Source: JADLAT01 sp964348795 (lineage in GTDB: Bacteria > Pseudomonadota > Alphaproteobacteria > Micavibrionales > Micavibrionaceae). Taken from it: DNA of 64,000 nucleotides. Under the pieces are notes generated by a model. That model searched no databases. It was not told the DNA's origin and saw only the letters and a program-made list of their open reading frames with translations. Shown piece after piece: positions 8,857 through 17,312 of the stretch (positions are counted from its first letter, which is position 1; each line of letters opens with the position of its first letter). Location of the stretch: NCBI GenBank assembly GCA_964348795.1, contig CAYGDY010000002.1, forward strand, positions 124,001-188,000, given 5' to 3'. A program made the translations under genes and the position numbers.

Positions 8857-10941
8857 ATGTCCAGACCCTTTGTTCTTGATCCGCTTTTCCGCCCCCTGAC
8901 AACACTGTCAGGTATAGGGCCCAAAAACGCCAAGTTTCTGGAAAAACTGGTGGGCGGACCCAAACTTCTGGATCTGCTCTGGCATTTCCCGATCGAGGTC
9001 ATTGACCGTCGCTTTGCACCAACCGTATCGGGCGCGCCGCATGGCACAGTCGCCACACTCACCGTCACCATTGGCAAGCATTTCCCGAACCAGAAAAAAG
9101 GCCAGCCCTATAAAATCTGGTGCCACGATGCCACAGGCACGCTTCATCTGGTGTTTTTTCATGTGCACGGCGACTGGCTGACCAAGCAATTCCCAGAAGG
9201 TTCGACCCGTATCGTAAGCGGCAAGGTGGAGTATTATAACGGCCACCCGCAAATCACCCACCCCGAAAGCGCCCTGCCCGAGGACCGCGCGAGTCTGGAA
9301 ACGCTGGAGCCTGTCTACCCCCTCACCCAAGGCCTTACCAATAAGACCGTACGTAAGGCCATAGGGCATGCGCTTGAGGCTTTGCCCGTCTTGTCTGAAT
9401 GGCTTGATCCCGCTCATAAAGCCCGCGAGCGCTGGAGCGCTTGGCACGATTCCCTGCGAACCCTTCAGAACATTTTAGAACCGGAAGCCCTGCGCTCCGA
9501 TCATCCCGCGCGCCTTCGGCTGGCTTATGACGAGCTTTTAGCCAACCAGCTGACCCTGACCCTCGTCCGCCACCGCCAGAAAAAAAATGCCGGACGGATC
9601 TATCAGGGGGATGGACGCTTACGCAAAATACTGACAGAAACCCTGCCCTTTTCACTCACAAACGCACAAAAACAAGCCTTGAGAGAGATCGAAACCGATA
9701 TGGCCACGCCTGCGCGCATGCTCCGCCTCCTGCAAGGCGATGTGGGGAGCGGCAAAACGATTGTCGCGGCGCTCGCCATGTTCAATGCCATCGAATCAGG
9801 GGCACAGGCCGCCATTATGGCCCCCACGGAAATTCTAGCACGCCAGCATGCGGACAGCTTCAAACCGTGGCTGGAGGCCACCGGTATAAAGGCCGTCACC
9901 CTCACCGGACGAGACAAAGGCAAAGCCCGTACCACGCTTTTAGCCCAGATAGCAGACGGCTCGGCCCAGATTGTTATTGGGACCCACGCCCTGTTTCAGG
10001 ACGACATCAGCTTCCATAATTTGGGGCTGGCTGTCATTGACGAACAGCATCGGTTCGGCGTGCACCAAAGGCTCCAGCTCTCCGGAAAGGGCAAAGGGGT
10101 TGATATTCTTGTCATGACGGCCACGCCCATTCCCCGCACGCTGACCCTCACGGCCTATGGGGATATGGATGTGTCCCTGCTCCGTGAAAAACCACCTGGC
10201 AGGAAACCCGTGGAAACACGCCTGATCCCGCAGGAAAAACTGGAAGACATGATTGCAGGCCTTCAGCGCCAGATTGCCACAGGGGCCCGTATTTACTGGG
10301 TTTGCCCGTTGGTTGAAGAATCCGAAATCATTGACTTGTCGGCGGCCGAGGCCCGCTACGACATCCTCAAAGACATATTCGGCCCCCGAGTCGGACTGGT
10401 GCACGGACGTATGAAACCCAGCGAAAAAGATGAGGTTATGACACGATTTGCCGCAGGTGCGCTTGATATTCTGGTCGCCACCACCGTGATAGAGGTCGGG
10501 GTGAACGTGCCGGAAGCCACCATTATGGTGATCGAACATGCCGAGCGTTTTGGTCTGGCCCAACTTCACCAGCTCAGAGGCCGAGTCGGACGCGGCGGCG
10601 AAAAATCATGGTGTTTCCTCCTGTATTCTGCCCCTTTGGGCGAAACCGCGAAAGAGCGCCTGTCCGTCATGCGGGAAACCGAGGATGGCTTTGTCATCGC
10701 CGAAAAAGATCTGGCCTTGCGCGGAGCCGGCGATATTTTAGGCGTCAAACAAAGTGGTCTCCCCCTCTTTCATATCGCCGATCTGGCGGTGCACGGAGAT
10801 CTTCTAGCCACGGCGCGGGATGACGCCCGCCTGATCATGGACAAGGATCCCGCGCTCCAGACAGAACGGGGGCAAGCCTTACGGACTCTGCTGTATCTCT
10901 TTGAACGGGACCAGGCGATTTCCTACCTGCGGAGTGGGTGA
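8857..10941 (+). CDS. recG: ATP-dependent DNA helicase RecG
   Basis: Remodels stalled replication forks and branched recombination intermediates. The 694-aa protein has the N-terminal wedge/OB domain (about 20–150), Walker A GDVGSGKT near residue 295, DEQHRFG near 394 and motif VI RGRVGRGG, with the TRG region near the C-terminus. Length matches the family. No strong Shine-Dalgarno is seen before the ATG. It is divergent from sdhE, 44 bp apart, so they probably share a promoter region. Confidence 0.98.
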   Translation: MSRPFVLDPLFRPLTTLSGIGPKNAKFLEKLVGGPKLLDLLWHFPIEVIDRRFAPTVSGAPHGTVATLTVTIGKHFPNQKKGQPYKIWCHDATGTLHLVFFHVHGDWLTKQFPEGSTRIVSGKVEYYNGHPQITHPESALPEDRASLETLEPVYPLTQGLTNKTVRKAIGHALEALPVLSEWLDPAHKARERWSAWHDSLRTLQNILEPEALRSDHPARLRLAYDELLANQLTLTLVRHRQKKNAGRIYQGDGRLRKILTETLPFSLTNAQKQALREIETDMATPARMLRLLQGDVGSGKTIVAALAMFNAIESGAQAAIMAPTEILARQHADSFKPWLEATGIKAVTLTGRDKGKARTTLLAQIADGSAQIVIGTHALFQDDISFHNLGLAVIDEQHRFGVHQRLQLSGKGKGVDILVMTATPIPRTLTLTAYGDMDVSLLREKPPGRKPVETRLIPQEKLEDMIAGLQRQIATGARIYWVCPLVEESEIIDLSAAEARYDILKDIFGPRVGLVHGRMKPSEKDEVMTRFAAGALDILVATTVIEVGVNVPEATIMVIEHAERFGLAQLHQLRGRVGRGGEKSWCFLLYSAPLGETAKERLSVMRETEDGFVIAEKDLALRGAGDILGVKQSGLPLFHIADLAVHGDLLATARDDARLIMDKDPALQTERGQALRTLLYLFERDQAISYLRSG

Positions 10942-10980
10942 ATTGTCTCGTTGTTCAGGGGGGGGATGAACCATCCTTGC

Positions 10981-11110
10981 CGTCATCCCGTTGGTATTTT
11001 GCGAAACAAAATTCACACACACGGGATTCAGAGAAGAGAACTGTGAAACGGCTCACCTACGGCCCCCTGCATTTCAAGCACGCTCCCGTGTGCGGCAGGG
11101 GTAACAAGGC
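10981..11110. repeat. Dispersed repeat family A, copy 1
   Basis: About 130 bp beginning CGTCATCCCGTTGG and containing TTTTGCGAAACAAAATTC, then ACGGG, AGAGAAGAGA, GGCTCACC and a GGGG-rich end. A second, clearly related copy lies at 21841–21974 (same order of blocks, scattered mismatches). Each copy contains internal inverted repeats (CCCGT against ACGGG; TTTTGC against GCAAAA in copy 2). It behaves like a small non-coding palindromic element. Confidence 0.75.
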
Positions 11111-11146
11111 CACGCACAGTGCTATGGTTATTTCAACTAAGATGCA

Positions 11147-11217
11147 GTCACTCCCGCGAAGGCGGGTGTCCATTTGTAATCTGCTTTTCTGGATGCCCGC
11201 CTGCGCGGGCATGACGA
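11147..11217. repeat. Inverted repeat CCCGCGAAGGCGGG / CCCGCCTGCGCGGGC
   Basis: A palindromic unit that starts GTCACTCCCGCGAAGG and ends CGCGGGCATGAC. The two arms are each hairpins and are also near-complementary to one another. It is typical of REP-like elements between genes; no protein or RNA gene is assigned. Confidence 0.65.
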
Positions 11218-11254
11218 CAGAATATGTCGAATTTTTAACTGAAACGAGTATACA

Positions 11255-11608
11255 TCATTCTTGTTTGAACGGCCCAATCAACATCAAGGATAATATTGGC
11301 AGATCCCCCACATCGATACGGCGATAATTTACAAACCCAACACATTCATAAAGGGCCACAAACTGCTCTCGACATCTTTCTCTAAAAACATCAGCATGCA
11401 GAATTTTCAGCACGACCATGCCACCCTTCTTAACATGAAGGTTTGTCATTCCAGAATCAGGATCATCCAAATCCGTCATACAATCAATCCACGCATCCAT
11501 ATTCCGCCCATAAAATTCTGGAAAACCAAAAGCTTCACAAAAAACTTCATGGAATGTCTTCCAGTCAACAATTTCACTCGCGTTTATCTCTACAATTCTG
11601 ATATTCAC
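11255..11608 (-). CDS. Barstar-family (barnase inhibitor-like) protein
   Basis: 117-aa protein that matches the barstar fold pattern: short beta strand, then residues about 16–50 with FHEVFCEAFGFPEFYGRNMDAWIDC and an acidic DLDDPD segment, which corresponds to the helix and acidic face that plug barnase-type RNases (motif quoted in two parts by position only where long). No barnase-like partner is seen next to it. It may be an orphan immunity protein or a housekeeping member of the family. It stands alone between repeat DNA and the flagellar cluster. Confidence 0.78.
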   Translation of the reverse strand: MNIRIVEINASEIVDWKTFHEVFCEAFGFPEFYGRNMDAWIDCMTDLDDPDSGMTNLHVKKGGMVVLKILHADVFRERCREQFVALYECVGFVNYRRIDVGDLPILSLMLIGPFKQE

Positions 11609-11707
11609 GAAAGCACCTTATTGAACAGGTCATTGAATTTTAATAAAAAATCCTCGCGAAAAAGAATCGCAAAGGAAAACAATATAACAGGAACTCAAAA
11701 CAGAAAA

Positions 11708-12217
11708 TCAAGCCGTGACGCTGACCGTTGTGGGGGTGACCTGCCCTGCCTGTGCACCGATACTCAGCGCCGCGATAGCGGCCTGCGCCGCACCGGCCCC
11801 TTGGGAAACAGCAGAAGATGGCGCAGAATGTGCTTCCTGTACCACTGTAATATCAGACCCACCCAGAACAGACAGCCCTTCTGGAATCGGCGAAGACAGG
11901 GCCTTCAATGTATTGTTTTCCCCGAATGTCGTTGGAAGCGCCTCAAAGACGGGCTGACTTTCCCGCGCCCGCAAAGTGGGCTCTGTGGGAAACTGCTGGA
12001 CAACATCTCCGGTCTCCGAATCCCGCAACTGCAGAACGGCGGTGTCAAACCGCGTATCGACAGAAACATAGGGGCTGATATAAGGGGCCAAAGGCACGCG
12101 CGCCACAGTCTCGACCGCCAGCGCGTCTGCCGTAAAAGAACGGGCAACAGACACCTGCTCCGCATTACCGCGAAGGAAGGTGGCGTTGGATATCACTGCA
12201 TTGACAGCTTCTATCAT
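11708..12217 (-). CDS. Putative flagellum-associated protein, FlaG-like motif
   Basis: 169 aa, no signal peptide. Residues about 55–80 contain VDTRFDTAVLQLRDSETG followed by DVVQQFP, which resembles the DxxTGEVVRQIP pattern of FlaG-type proteins. The C-terminal half is Ala/Ser/Val-rich and low-complexity. It lies divergently next to the fliF operon, which fits a flagellar link. The specific function is uncertain; the motif and the neighbourhood are the only evidence. Confidence 0.6.
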   Translation of the reverse strand: MIEAVNAVISNATFLRGNAEQVSVARSFTADALAVETVARVPLAPYISPYVSVDTRFDTAVLQLRDSETGDVVQQFPTEPTLRARESQPVFEALPTTFGENNTLKALSSPIPEGLSVLGGSDITVVQEAHSAPSSAVSQGAGAAQAAIAALSIGAQAGQVTPTTVSVTA

Positions 12218-12437
12218 CTGACTTTCCTAACCGCCCAAAGCGCCCTACAATACCTCGCACCCCTGCGATTCACGGTATTTCTGACAAAACCTTAGGCATA
12301 CTACCCTAGTATCATCTTAGCGAAGATCAATGCAAAAGTCAAGCAATACGAAAACTTATCAACACCCCTTTTTCATCATTTTTCAATAATTTCCCTGTCC
12401 AGCACAGGCAGGCCATGGAAAAATTTACAAAATCCGC

Positions 12438-12443
12438 TATAAT
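12438..12443 (+). promoter_or_regulatory. Candidate -10 box (TATAAT) upstream of the fliF operon
   Basis: Perfect TATAAT hexamer about 150 bp upstream of the likely fliF start. The -35 position 17 bp upstream (ATGGAA) is poor, so an activator may be needed if this is a promoter. Seen in sequence only. Confidence 0.35.
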
Positions 12444-12460
12444 GGACATTATAAGGATTG

Positions 12461-12480
12461 GCCTGATTCGCAAATCAGGC
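12461..12480. promoter_or_regulatory. Perfect 8-bp hairpin in the fliF leader
   Basis: GCCTGATT and AATCAGGC separated by CGCA. It lies downstream of the TATAAT box, so it could be a leader-RNA hairpin or a dimeric regulator operator. There is no U-tract, so it is not a standard terminator. Confidence 0.45.
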
Positions 12481-12586
12481 TACACTGCGTAAGAACATAT
12501 GCATCGGGATGCGCCGCCCCGCCCTCCTCGGGGTTCCGGTGTTTTTCATGCCAAAATGCCGCAATTTTTACGAAGGTCGGACAGAC

Positions 12587-14236
12587 GTGAGCAGTTTTAC
12601 AGAAACATTAAAGCAACTCGGCCCTTCACGCCTTGCCATTATGGGCGCGATTCTCATCAGTATGCTCCTGTTCTTCATCTTTGTTTCTATGCGGATTTCG
12701 ACCCCTGAAATGAAGCTCCTGTACAGCGATCTGTCCCCGACCGATTCCGGTGCCATGGCGGCAAAGCTGGAAAGCGCACAGATCCCGTACGATGTTTCTG
12801 TGGACGGCACACGAATTACAGTCCCGAAAAACGAAATTGGAAAAGCCCGCATTCTTTTAGCCGAAGCGGGATTGCCCAATGGAGGCTCCCTCGGCTACGA
12901 ACTCTTTGACAAGCAATCGGGCTTCGGGACCACGAACTTTGTCCAGAATGTCAATCAGGTGCGGGCGCTGGAAGGCGAGCTGGCCCGTACAATCAGCTCT
13001 TTGGAAAACGTCCGGAGCGCCCGCATTCACCTCGTTCTCCCGCAAAGAGAACTTTTTGCCAAGGAAACCCGCCCCTCCAGCGCGAGCGTCTATCTGGGCA
13101 TCCGGCCCGGCGCCCGACTGGAGCGCGAGAACATTTATGCCATACAGTCCCTTGTCGCCTCTGCCGTCCCCGATCTCAAGGCTGACAAGGTCACGATTAT
13201 CGACAATGACGGGAATCTGCTGGCCAACGGCAGTGGAGATGATGACGAATCCACCGTGATGGCGGCCAAGACGGAAGATCTGCGGCGCAATTACGAAACC
13301 CGCCTCACGGAAAAAATAGAAGATCAGGTCAGCAGGGTTGTCGGCTTCGGGAACGTACGGGCGATCGTCACGGCGGAGATGAATTTTGACCGGATCAGCA
13401 CCAATGAAGAGCTATTTGACCCCGAGGGACAAGTGATCCGCTCCTCCCAAACAACGTCTGAAAACGGTCTGGAGCGGGAGGCCGTCCCCGAGGATGTGAG
13501 TGTCAAAAACAATCTGCCCGGAGTGGGCGGCAATCTCCTGACGGACCAGAAACCTTCTGCTGAAAACAACAAGACCGAGGAGGTCACAAACTTTGAGATC
13601 AGCAAAACCATCCGGAGCACCGTGCGGGAAGTGGGGGAGGTCAAGCGGCTGTCGATTGCCCTGCTCGTGGATGGTCAGTACACAAAGGATGCGGAAGGCA
13701 AGGAAACCTATAAGGAACGCTCGCCGGAAGAACTCAAACAAATTGAGGAACTGGTCAAGAGCGCTTCGGGGTACGATGCCAAACGGGGCGATTCTATCAC
13801 GATCAAAAACATGCCCTTTGCTAAAATCAACACCAGCGACGACGGCGTGGATGACAGCATGATCATGGGATTTCAAAAATCCGATCTTGTTGACGCTGGC
13901 GAAGTCCTCTTGATTGGGATCATGGTGATTCTGGTGGTCCTTCTGATTCTCCAGCCCATGGTCACGCGCCTCCTGACTCCCGACAGGGACGGCACCTCCG
14001 AAGCGGAACGTGAATTGCTGGGCGCGGGGACGAGCATGATGAATCCGGCCCTGACCGGCCCCGCCCATGACGATTACATCCCCCCCGAACCTACGGAAGA
14101 AGAAAGCCTGATCAATATTCAGGGGGTTGAAGGAAAAGTAAAATCCTCCTCGATCAAACGGGTTGAGGAAATTGTCGAGAATTATCCTGCCGAAACAGTC
14201 TCTGTCATCCGGAGCTGGATGGTGCAGGAAGGTTAG
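12587..14236 (+). CDS. fliF: Flagellar MS-ring protein FliF
   Basis: Forms the MS ring in the inner membrane and is the base for the switch complex. Two transmembrane segments are visible, one near the N-terminus (LAIMGAILISMLLFFIF) and one near the C-terminus (VLLIGIMVILVVLLIL), with ring-building motifs between them (LLYSDL, LAEAGLP, VRSARIHLVLP). The C-terminal tail after the second membrane segment binds FliG. I favour the GTG at 12587 with AAGG about 11 nt upstream; ATGs at 12548 and 12509 are alternatives that add non-family residues. First gene of the flagellar operon. Confidence 0.93.
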   Translation: MSSFTETLKQLGPSRLAIMGAILISMLLFFIFVSMRISTPEMKLLYSDLSPTDSGAMAAKLESAQIPYDVSVDGTRITVPKNEIGKARILLAEAGLPNGGSLGYELFDKQSGFGTTNFVQNVNQVRALEGELARTISSLENVRSARIHLVLPQRELFAKETRPSSASVYLGIRPGARLERENIYAIQSLVASAVPDLKADKVTIIDNDGNLLANGSGDDDESTVMAAKTEDLRRNYETRLTEKIEDQVSRVVGFGNVRAIVTAEMNFDRISTNEELFDPEGQVIRSSQTTSENGLEREAVPEDVSVKNNLPGVGGNLLTDQKPSAENNKTEEVTNFEISKTIRSTVREVGEVKRLSIALLVDGQYTKDAEGKETYKERSPEELKQIEELVKSASGYDAKRGDSITIKNMPFAKINTSDDGVDDSMIMGFQKSDLVDAGEVLLIGIMVILVVLLILQPMVTRLLTPDRDGTSEAERELLGAGTSMMNPALTGPAHDDYIPPEPTEEESLINIQGVEGKVKSSSIKRVEEIVENYPAETVSVIRSWMVQEG

Positions 14237-14242
14237 AATTTC

Positions 14243-14257
14243 TGGAGGTCTGCCATT
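14243..14257 (+). promoter_or_regulatory. Strong Shine-Dalgarno ahead of an ATT start codon (fliG)
   Basis: TGGAGGT (14243–14249) is followed after 5 nt by ATT at 14255, in frame with the conserved FliG N-terminus. No ATG, GTG or TTG occurs in that frame between the fliF stop (14236) and TTG at 14318, which would cut off conserved residues. The ribosome-binding site therefore points to ATT as the start. Confidence 0.65.
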
Positions 14258-15280
14258 TCCATTCGTGTCCGTGAAGATTACAGAACGCTCTCTGGCCCTG
14301 AAAAAGCGGCCATCCTCTTGCTGTCTTTGAGCGAGGACCAGACCGCAAAAATATTCCAGCAGATGGATGATGATGAAATCATGGAACTCTCGCAGACCAT
14401 GTCGAGTCTTGGAAAAATCAGCCCGACCGTTGTCGAGCGTCTTTTTATTGAATTTGCAGAACAAATGAGTTCGACAAACTCCCTCGTCGGCACACAGGAC
14501 AGCACCGCACGACTCTTGCAGAAGGCCGGTCTGGACCCCACGCGGATTGATGTCATTATGGAGGAAATCCGTGGTCCTGCAGGCCGGACCATGTGGGAAA
14601 AACTCGGGAATGTGAGTGAGGAAGTGCTGGCCTCCTTCCTCCAGAAAGAATACCCCCAGACGGTTTCTGTCGTGCTCTCCAAGGTCCAGACAGAACATGC
14701 GGCGCGGGTCTTGGCCCTCTTGCCCGAAAATTTTGCCCTCGAAGTTATTCACCGGATGCTCCGCATGGAGGCCGTGCAAAAAGATATTCTGGATGAGGTC
14801 GAGCGCACCTTGCGGCAGGAATTCATGACCAATCTGGCCAGAACCCAGCGCCGTGACAGCCATGAAATGATTGCAGAAATTTTCAACTATCTGGACCGCT
14901 CTGTCGAGGCCCGCTTTATGGAGCAACTGGAAAAATCTGTACCGGATGCGGCGGAGAAAATCCGTTCCCTCATGTTCACCTTCGAGGATCTGGCCACGCT
15001 GGATCCGGCTTCTGTTCAAACGCTTATCCGCGCAGTGGACAAGGAAAAGCTCCCTGTTGCACTAAAAGGCGCCAGCGAGACCCTCAAGGACCTGTTCTTC
15101 TCCAATATGTCGGAGCGGGCCGCAAAGATTATGAAGGAAGATATGGCCGCCATGGGCCCTGTCCGCCTGAAAGATGTCGAGGAAGCCCAGCAGTATATCG
15201 TCAACATGGCCAAGGATCTGGAGGCACGCGGCGAAATTACCATTGCCAGCGGCGATGCCGAAGACCAGATGATTTACTAG
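14255..15280 (+). CDS. fliG: Flagellar motor switch protein FliG (apparent ATT start)
   Basis: Switch-complex protein that couples the stator to rotor torque. The N-terminal family pattern YRTLSGPEKAAILLLSL lies upstream of the first usual start codon (TTG 14318), so the true start must be earlier; ATT at 14255 behind TGGAGGT gives 341 aa, a normal family length. The middle domain and the C-terminal torque helix region (FTFEDLATLD, then RAAKIMKEDM) are intact. The frame is the same as fliF, separated by a single TAG 18 nt upstream of the ATT, so readthrough to a FliF–FliG fusion is a second, less likely option. Family identity is secure; the start is inferred. Confidence 0.95.
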   Translation: MSIRVREDYRTLSGPEKAAILLLSLSEDQTAKIFQQMDDDEIMELSQTMSSLGKISPTVVERLFIEFAEQMSSTNSLVGTQDSTARLLQKAGLDPTRIDVIMEEIRGPAGRTMWEKLGNVSEEVLASFLQKEYPQTVSVVLSKVQTEHAARVLALLPENFALEVIHRMLRMEAVQKDILDEVERTLRQEFMTNLARTQRRDSHEMIAEIFNYLDRSVEARFMEQLEKSVPDAAEKIRSLMFTFEDLATLDPASVQTLIRAVDKEKLPVALKGASETLKDLFFSNMSERAAKIMKEDMAAMGPVRLKDVEEAQQYIVNMAKDLEARGEITIASGDAEDQMIY

Positions 15281-15289
15281 ACTATTCAT

Positions 15290-15997
15290 GTGCGTACAGG
15301 AAAGACCCCTATCTCCGTGATCACAACAGACGAAAAATTCCTTTTCAATATGCATGTGTTCGATGCGGCGCATACGGAACCCGTAGAAGAAGACCTGCCG
15401 CCCGTTTTTACAGAGGACGAACTGCTGTCTGCACAGAAAAAATCCTTTGAGGAAGGCAAAAAACAAGGCCAGACAGAGGAAAAATCCAAAAGGGACGCAC
15501 ACGTGATGGCCCTGCTCGCCAGTATACAGCAGAACGCCTCGGCGCTTTTCATGGCCGAACATGAACGGGAGAAGCGTTTCGAGCAGGAATCAGTTGCTCT
15601 TTCCCTCGCACTGTTCGAGAAAATTTTTCCGCTCATGGCAGAGCGATACGGTTTTGCAGAACTCAGAGCAGCGCTTCAAAAAACGCTGGAAAGCCACACC
15701 GGAAAGCAAAAAATCACTCTCTTTGTCCAGCCCGATTTCGTGGCCGATATCCAGCAAGCCCTCCAATCCCTGCAGGCACACACACCGGATCTGTCCTTTA
15801 CCATCACGCAGGACCCTGCCCTGACGTCTGGCGCCAGTCGCGTGAAATGGGATGACGGAGGCACCTTGCGGGATATCGGGGCACTGGCGCAGGAGATCAC
15901 ACAAATCCTGAAAGAGACCCTTGCAGGTTACGACACAAAAAGCGATGATGGAACAGGCGCGCGTATCACAGAACAACCTCGGGGAGAGCCGCAATGA
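15290..15997 (+). CDS. fliH: FliH-like flagellar export regulator
   Basis: 235 aa. Negative regulator of the export ATPase FliI in known systems. The protein has the FliH layout: a polar N-terminus, a Gln/Glu/Lys-rich coiled coil (about 45–100) and a C-terminal alpha/beta domain. It sits between fliG and fliN, the usual place. The start is uncertain: GTG 15290 is listed; GTG 15317 with AGGAAA upstream is an alternative. Its end overlaps the fliN start by 4 nt (ATGA), indicating translational coupling. FliI is not in the window. Confidence 0.82.
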   Translation: MRTGKTPISVITTDEKFLFNMHVFDAAHTEPVEEDLPPVFTEDELLSAQKKSFEEGKKQGQTEEKSKRDAHVMALLASIQQNASALFMAEHEREKRFEQESVALSLALFEKIFPLMAERYGFAELRAALQKTLESHTGKQKITLFVQPDFVADIQQALQSLQAHTPDLSFTITQDPALTSGASRVKWDDGGTLRDIGALAQEITQILKETLAGYDTKSDDGTGARITEQPRGEPQ

Positions 15998-16392
15998 GTG
16001 AAGAAACACAGAACAACCAGAACGATGTTGACAACATGTTCGGCGCAGGACCGGCTGAAAAGCCGATGGGCCTGAATAAAATCGAGGCTACGGAAGGCGC
16101 TGAAATTTCCATGGATCGCCAGTACGCTGTGGGTGAAGCCATGGCGGGCGATGTGACCGCCATTTATGAAATCCCTGTCCAGATTTCCGCCGTGCTCGGG
16201 CGTTCCACCATGCAGGTCAGCCAGCTCCTGAAGCTCGGACGGGGCGCGGTCGTGGAGCTGGACCGCAAGGTCGGAGAGGCCATAGACATCTACGTCAACA
16301 ACCGCCTTGTCGCACGTGGCGAAGTCGTGGTCGTGGAAGACAAGCTCGGGGTCACCATGACGGAAATCGTTAAATCGGACCGGAGCAGTTAG
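15994..16392 (+). CDS. fliN: Flagellar motor switch protein FliN
   Basis: C-ring subunit of the switch complex. 132 aa with a disordered N-terminal arm (residues 1–50) and a SpoA/SpoB domain (about 55–130) bearing the family pattern VPVQISAVLGRS-type strand, LLKLGRGAVVELD and GEAIDIYVNN. The N-terminus is preceded by GGGGAGAG as Shine-Dalgarno, and the ATG overlaps the fliH stop. Third switch/export gene of the operon. Confidence 0.95.
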   Translation: MSEETQNNQNDVDNMFGAGPAEKPMGLNKIEATEGAEISMDRQYAVGEAMAGDVTAIYEIPVQISAVLGRSTMQVSQLLKLGRGAVVELDRKVGEAIDIYVNNRLVARGEVVVVEDKLGVTMTEIVKSDRSS

Positions 16393-16412
16393 GCTCTCCG
16401 GCCCGCCCCCCC

Positions 16413-17276
16413 ATGACACAAAAACAGACGTTTCCCTATTTTGTATTTCTCAAAAAATTGGTGCTTTGTATTGCCTTGGTCTATTGCGGCCTTGTGCTGG
16501 TGCTTTATTTCATGCAACGCCGTTTTATTTATGTCCCTGTAAAGGGCCTGCCCACAGAGATTACGATGAGCGGCCATGGTATCTTCCATGATTTTCCGGT
16601 GACAACCCAAGACAATCTGCCCTTAAGGGGCTGGATGATTTCTCCCCAAGAACACAGCGATTCTGTTTTGCTCTTCTTTCATGGCAATGGCGGGAATATT
16701 TCGCATCGTCTTGAAAAAATTACGCCCTATGTCCAGGCTGGCTATCACGTGCTCCTCGCGGAATACAGAGGATATGGCGATAACGCCGGAGAGCCCACAG
16801 AAGAAGGCCTGTACCAGGATGCCAGAGCCTATTACGAGGCCCTTATCACACTGGGTTTCAAGCCCGAGCATATCATCCTCCATGGCGAATCGCTGGGCAC
16901 GGGCGTGGCGGTGCAACTGGCTTCCGAAAAAACCGTGGGCGCGCTCGTCCTCGAAACACCATATGCGCGGCTGTCTGATCCCGCCCGAAAGAAATACCCT
17001 TTTATCCCCTTCATTGAGGCCATCATGCACGACACATTTGCTTCAGAGGAAAAAATTGCGAAGATGGGCATGCCCAAACTCTTCCTGATTGCCGGAAAAG
17101 ACGAAGTTTTAGGGCCAGAAACAGGTCTGGCCCTGTACGAAAAAGCGCCAGAGCCCAAAACCATAAAAACTTTTGAACAGGCCACCCATAATACGCTATA
17201 CCAGTATGGGGCGCAGGCAGATGTCTTGCGCTTTGTGTCAGCGTTTCGGGATAATACACCCGTGTCCAAACACTAA
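16413..17276 (+). CDS. Membrane-anchored alpha/beta hydrolase
   Basis: 287 aa. One N-terminal transmembrane segment (about 14–34) anchors an alpha/beta-hydrolase domain of the BEM46/DUF-type. Visible elements are the oxyanion HGNGGN (90–95), nucleophile elbow GESLGTG with Ser160, a likely acid at Asp230 (AGKDEVLG) and His259. The substrate is unknown. It lies inside the flagellar cluster, 20 bp after fliN and 36 bp before flbD, so it is probably co-transcribed, but a flagellar role is not indicated by the sequence. Confidence 0.88.
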   Translation: MTQKQTFPYFVFLKKLVLCIALVYCGLVLVLYFMQRRFIYVPVKGLPTEITMSGHGIFHDFPVTTQDNLPLRGWMISPQEHSDSVLLFFHGNGGNISHRLEKITPYVQAGYHVLLAEYRGYGDNAGEPTEEGLYQDARAYYEALITLGFKPEHIILHGESLGTGVAVQLASEKTVGALVLETPYARLSDPARKKYPFIPFIEAIMHDTFASEEKIAKMGMPKLFLIAGKDEVLGPETGLALYEKAPEPKTIKTFEQATHNTLYQYGAQADVLRFVSAFRDNTPVSKH

Positions 17277-17312
17277 CACCCATCACACGCTCTATTGTGA
17301 AAAGGAATGTCT

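Larger units (their letters stand above)
10942..11254. other. Gene-free stretch filled with palindromic repeats
   Basis: No convincing gene here. Two repeat blocks lie between recG and the barstar-like gene (10981–11110 and 11147–11217, described separately). A short G-rich run (about 10959–10966) follows the recG stop. I see no clear terminator with a U-tract. Confidence 0.6.
12218..12508. other. Intergenic region upstream of fliF
   Basis: Divergent promoter region between the FlaG-like gene and fliF. It is AT-richer than its surroundings and holds a TATAAT hexamer (12438–12443) and an 8-bp hairpin (12461–12480). No CtrA-type TTAA-N7-TTAA site and no sigma-54 GG-N10-GC site was found by eye. 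Confidence 0.5.

Noticed and set aside
12446..12480. A possible sigma-54 promoter (TTGGCC…CGCA) upstream of fliF
   Set aside because: GG and GC are only 8 nt apart rather than 10; the sequence is better explained by the hairpin GCCTGATT/AATCAGGC.
13412..15019. A 535-aa open frame antisense to fliF and fliG
   Set aside because: It crosses two conserved genes on the opposite strand and shows no family motif.
14318..15280. fliG beginning at TTG 14318
   Set aside because: It would remove the conserved N-terminal block seen in the same frame upstream and has no ribosome site at the right distance.
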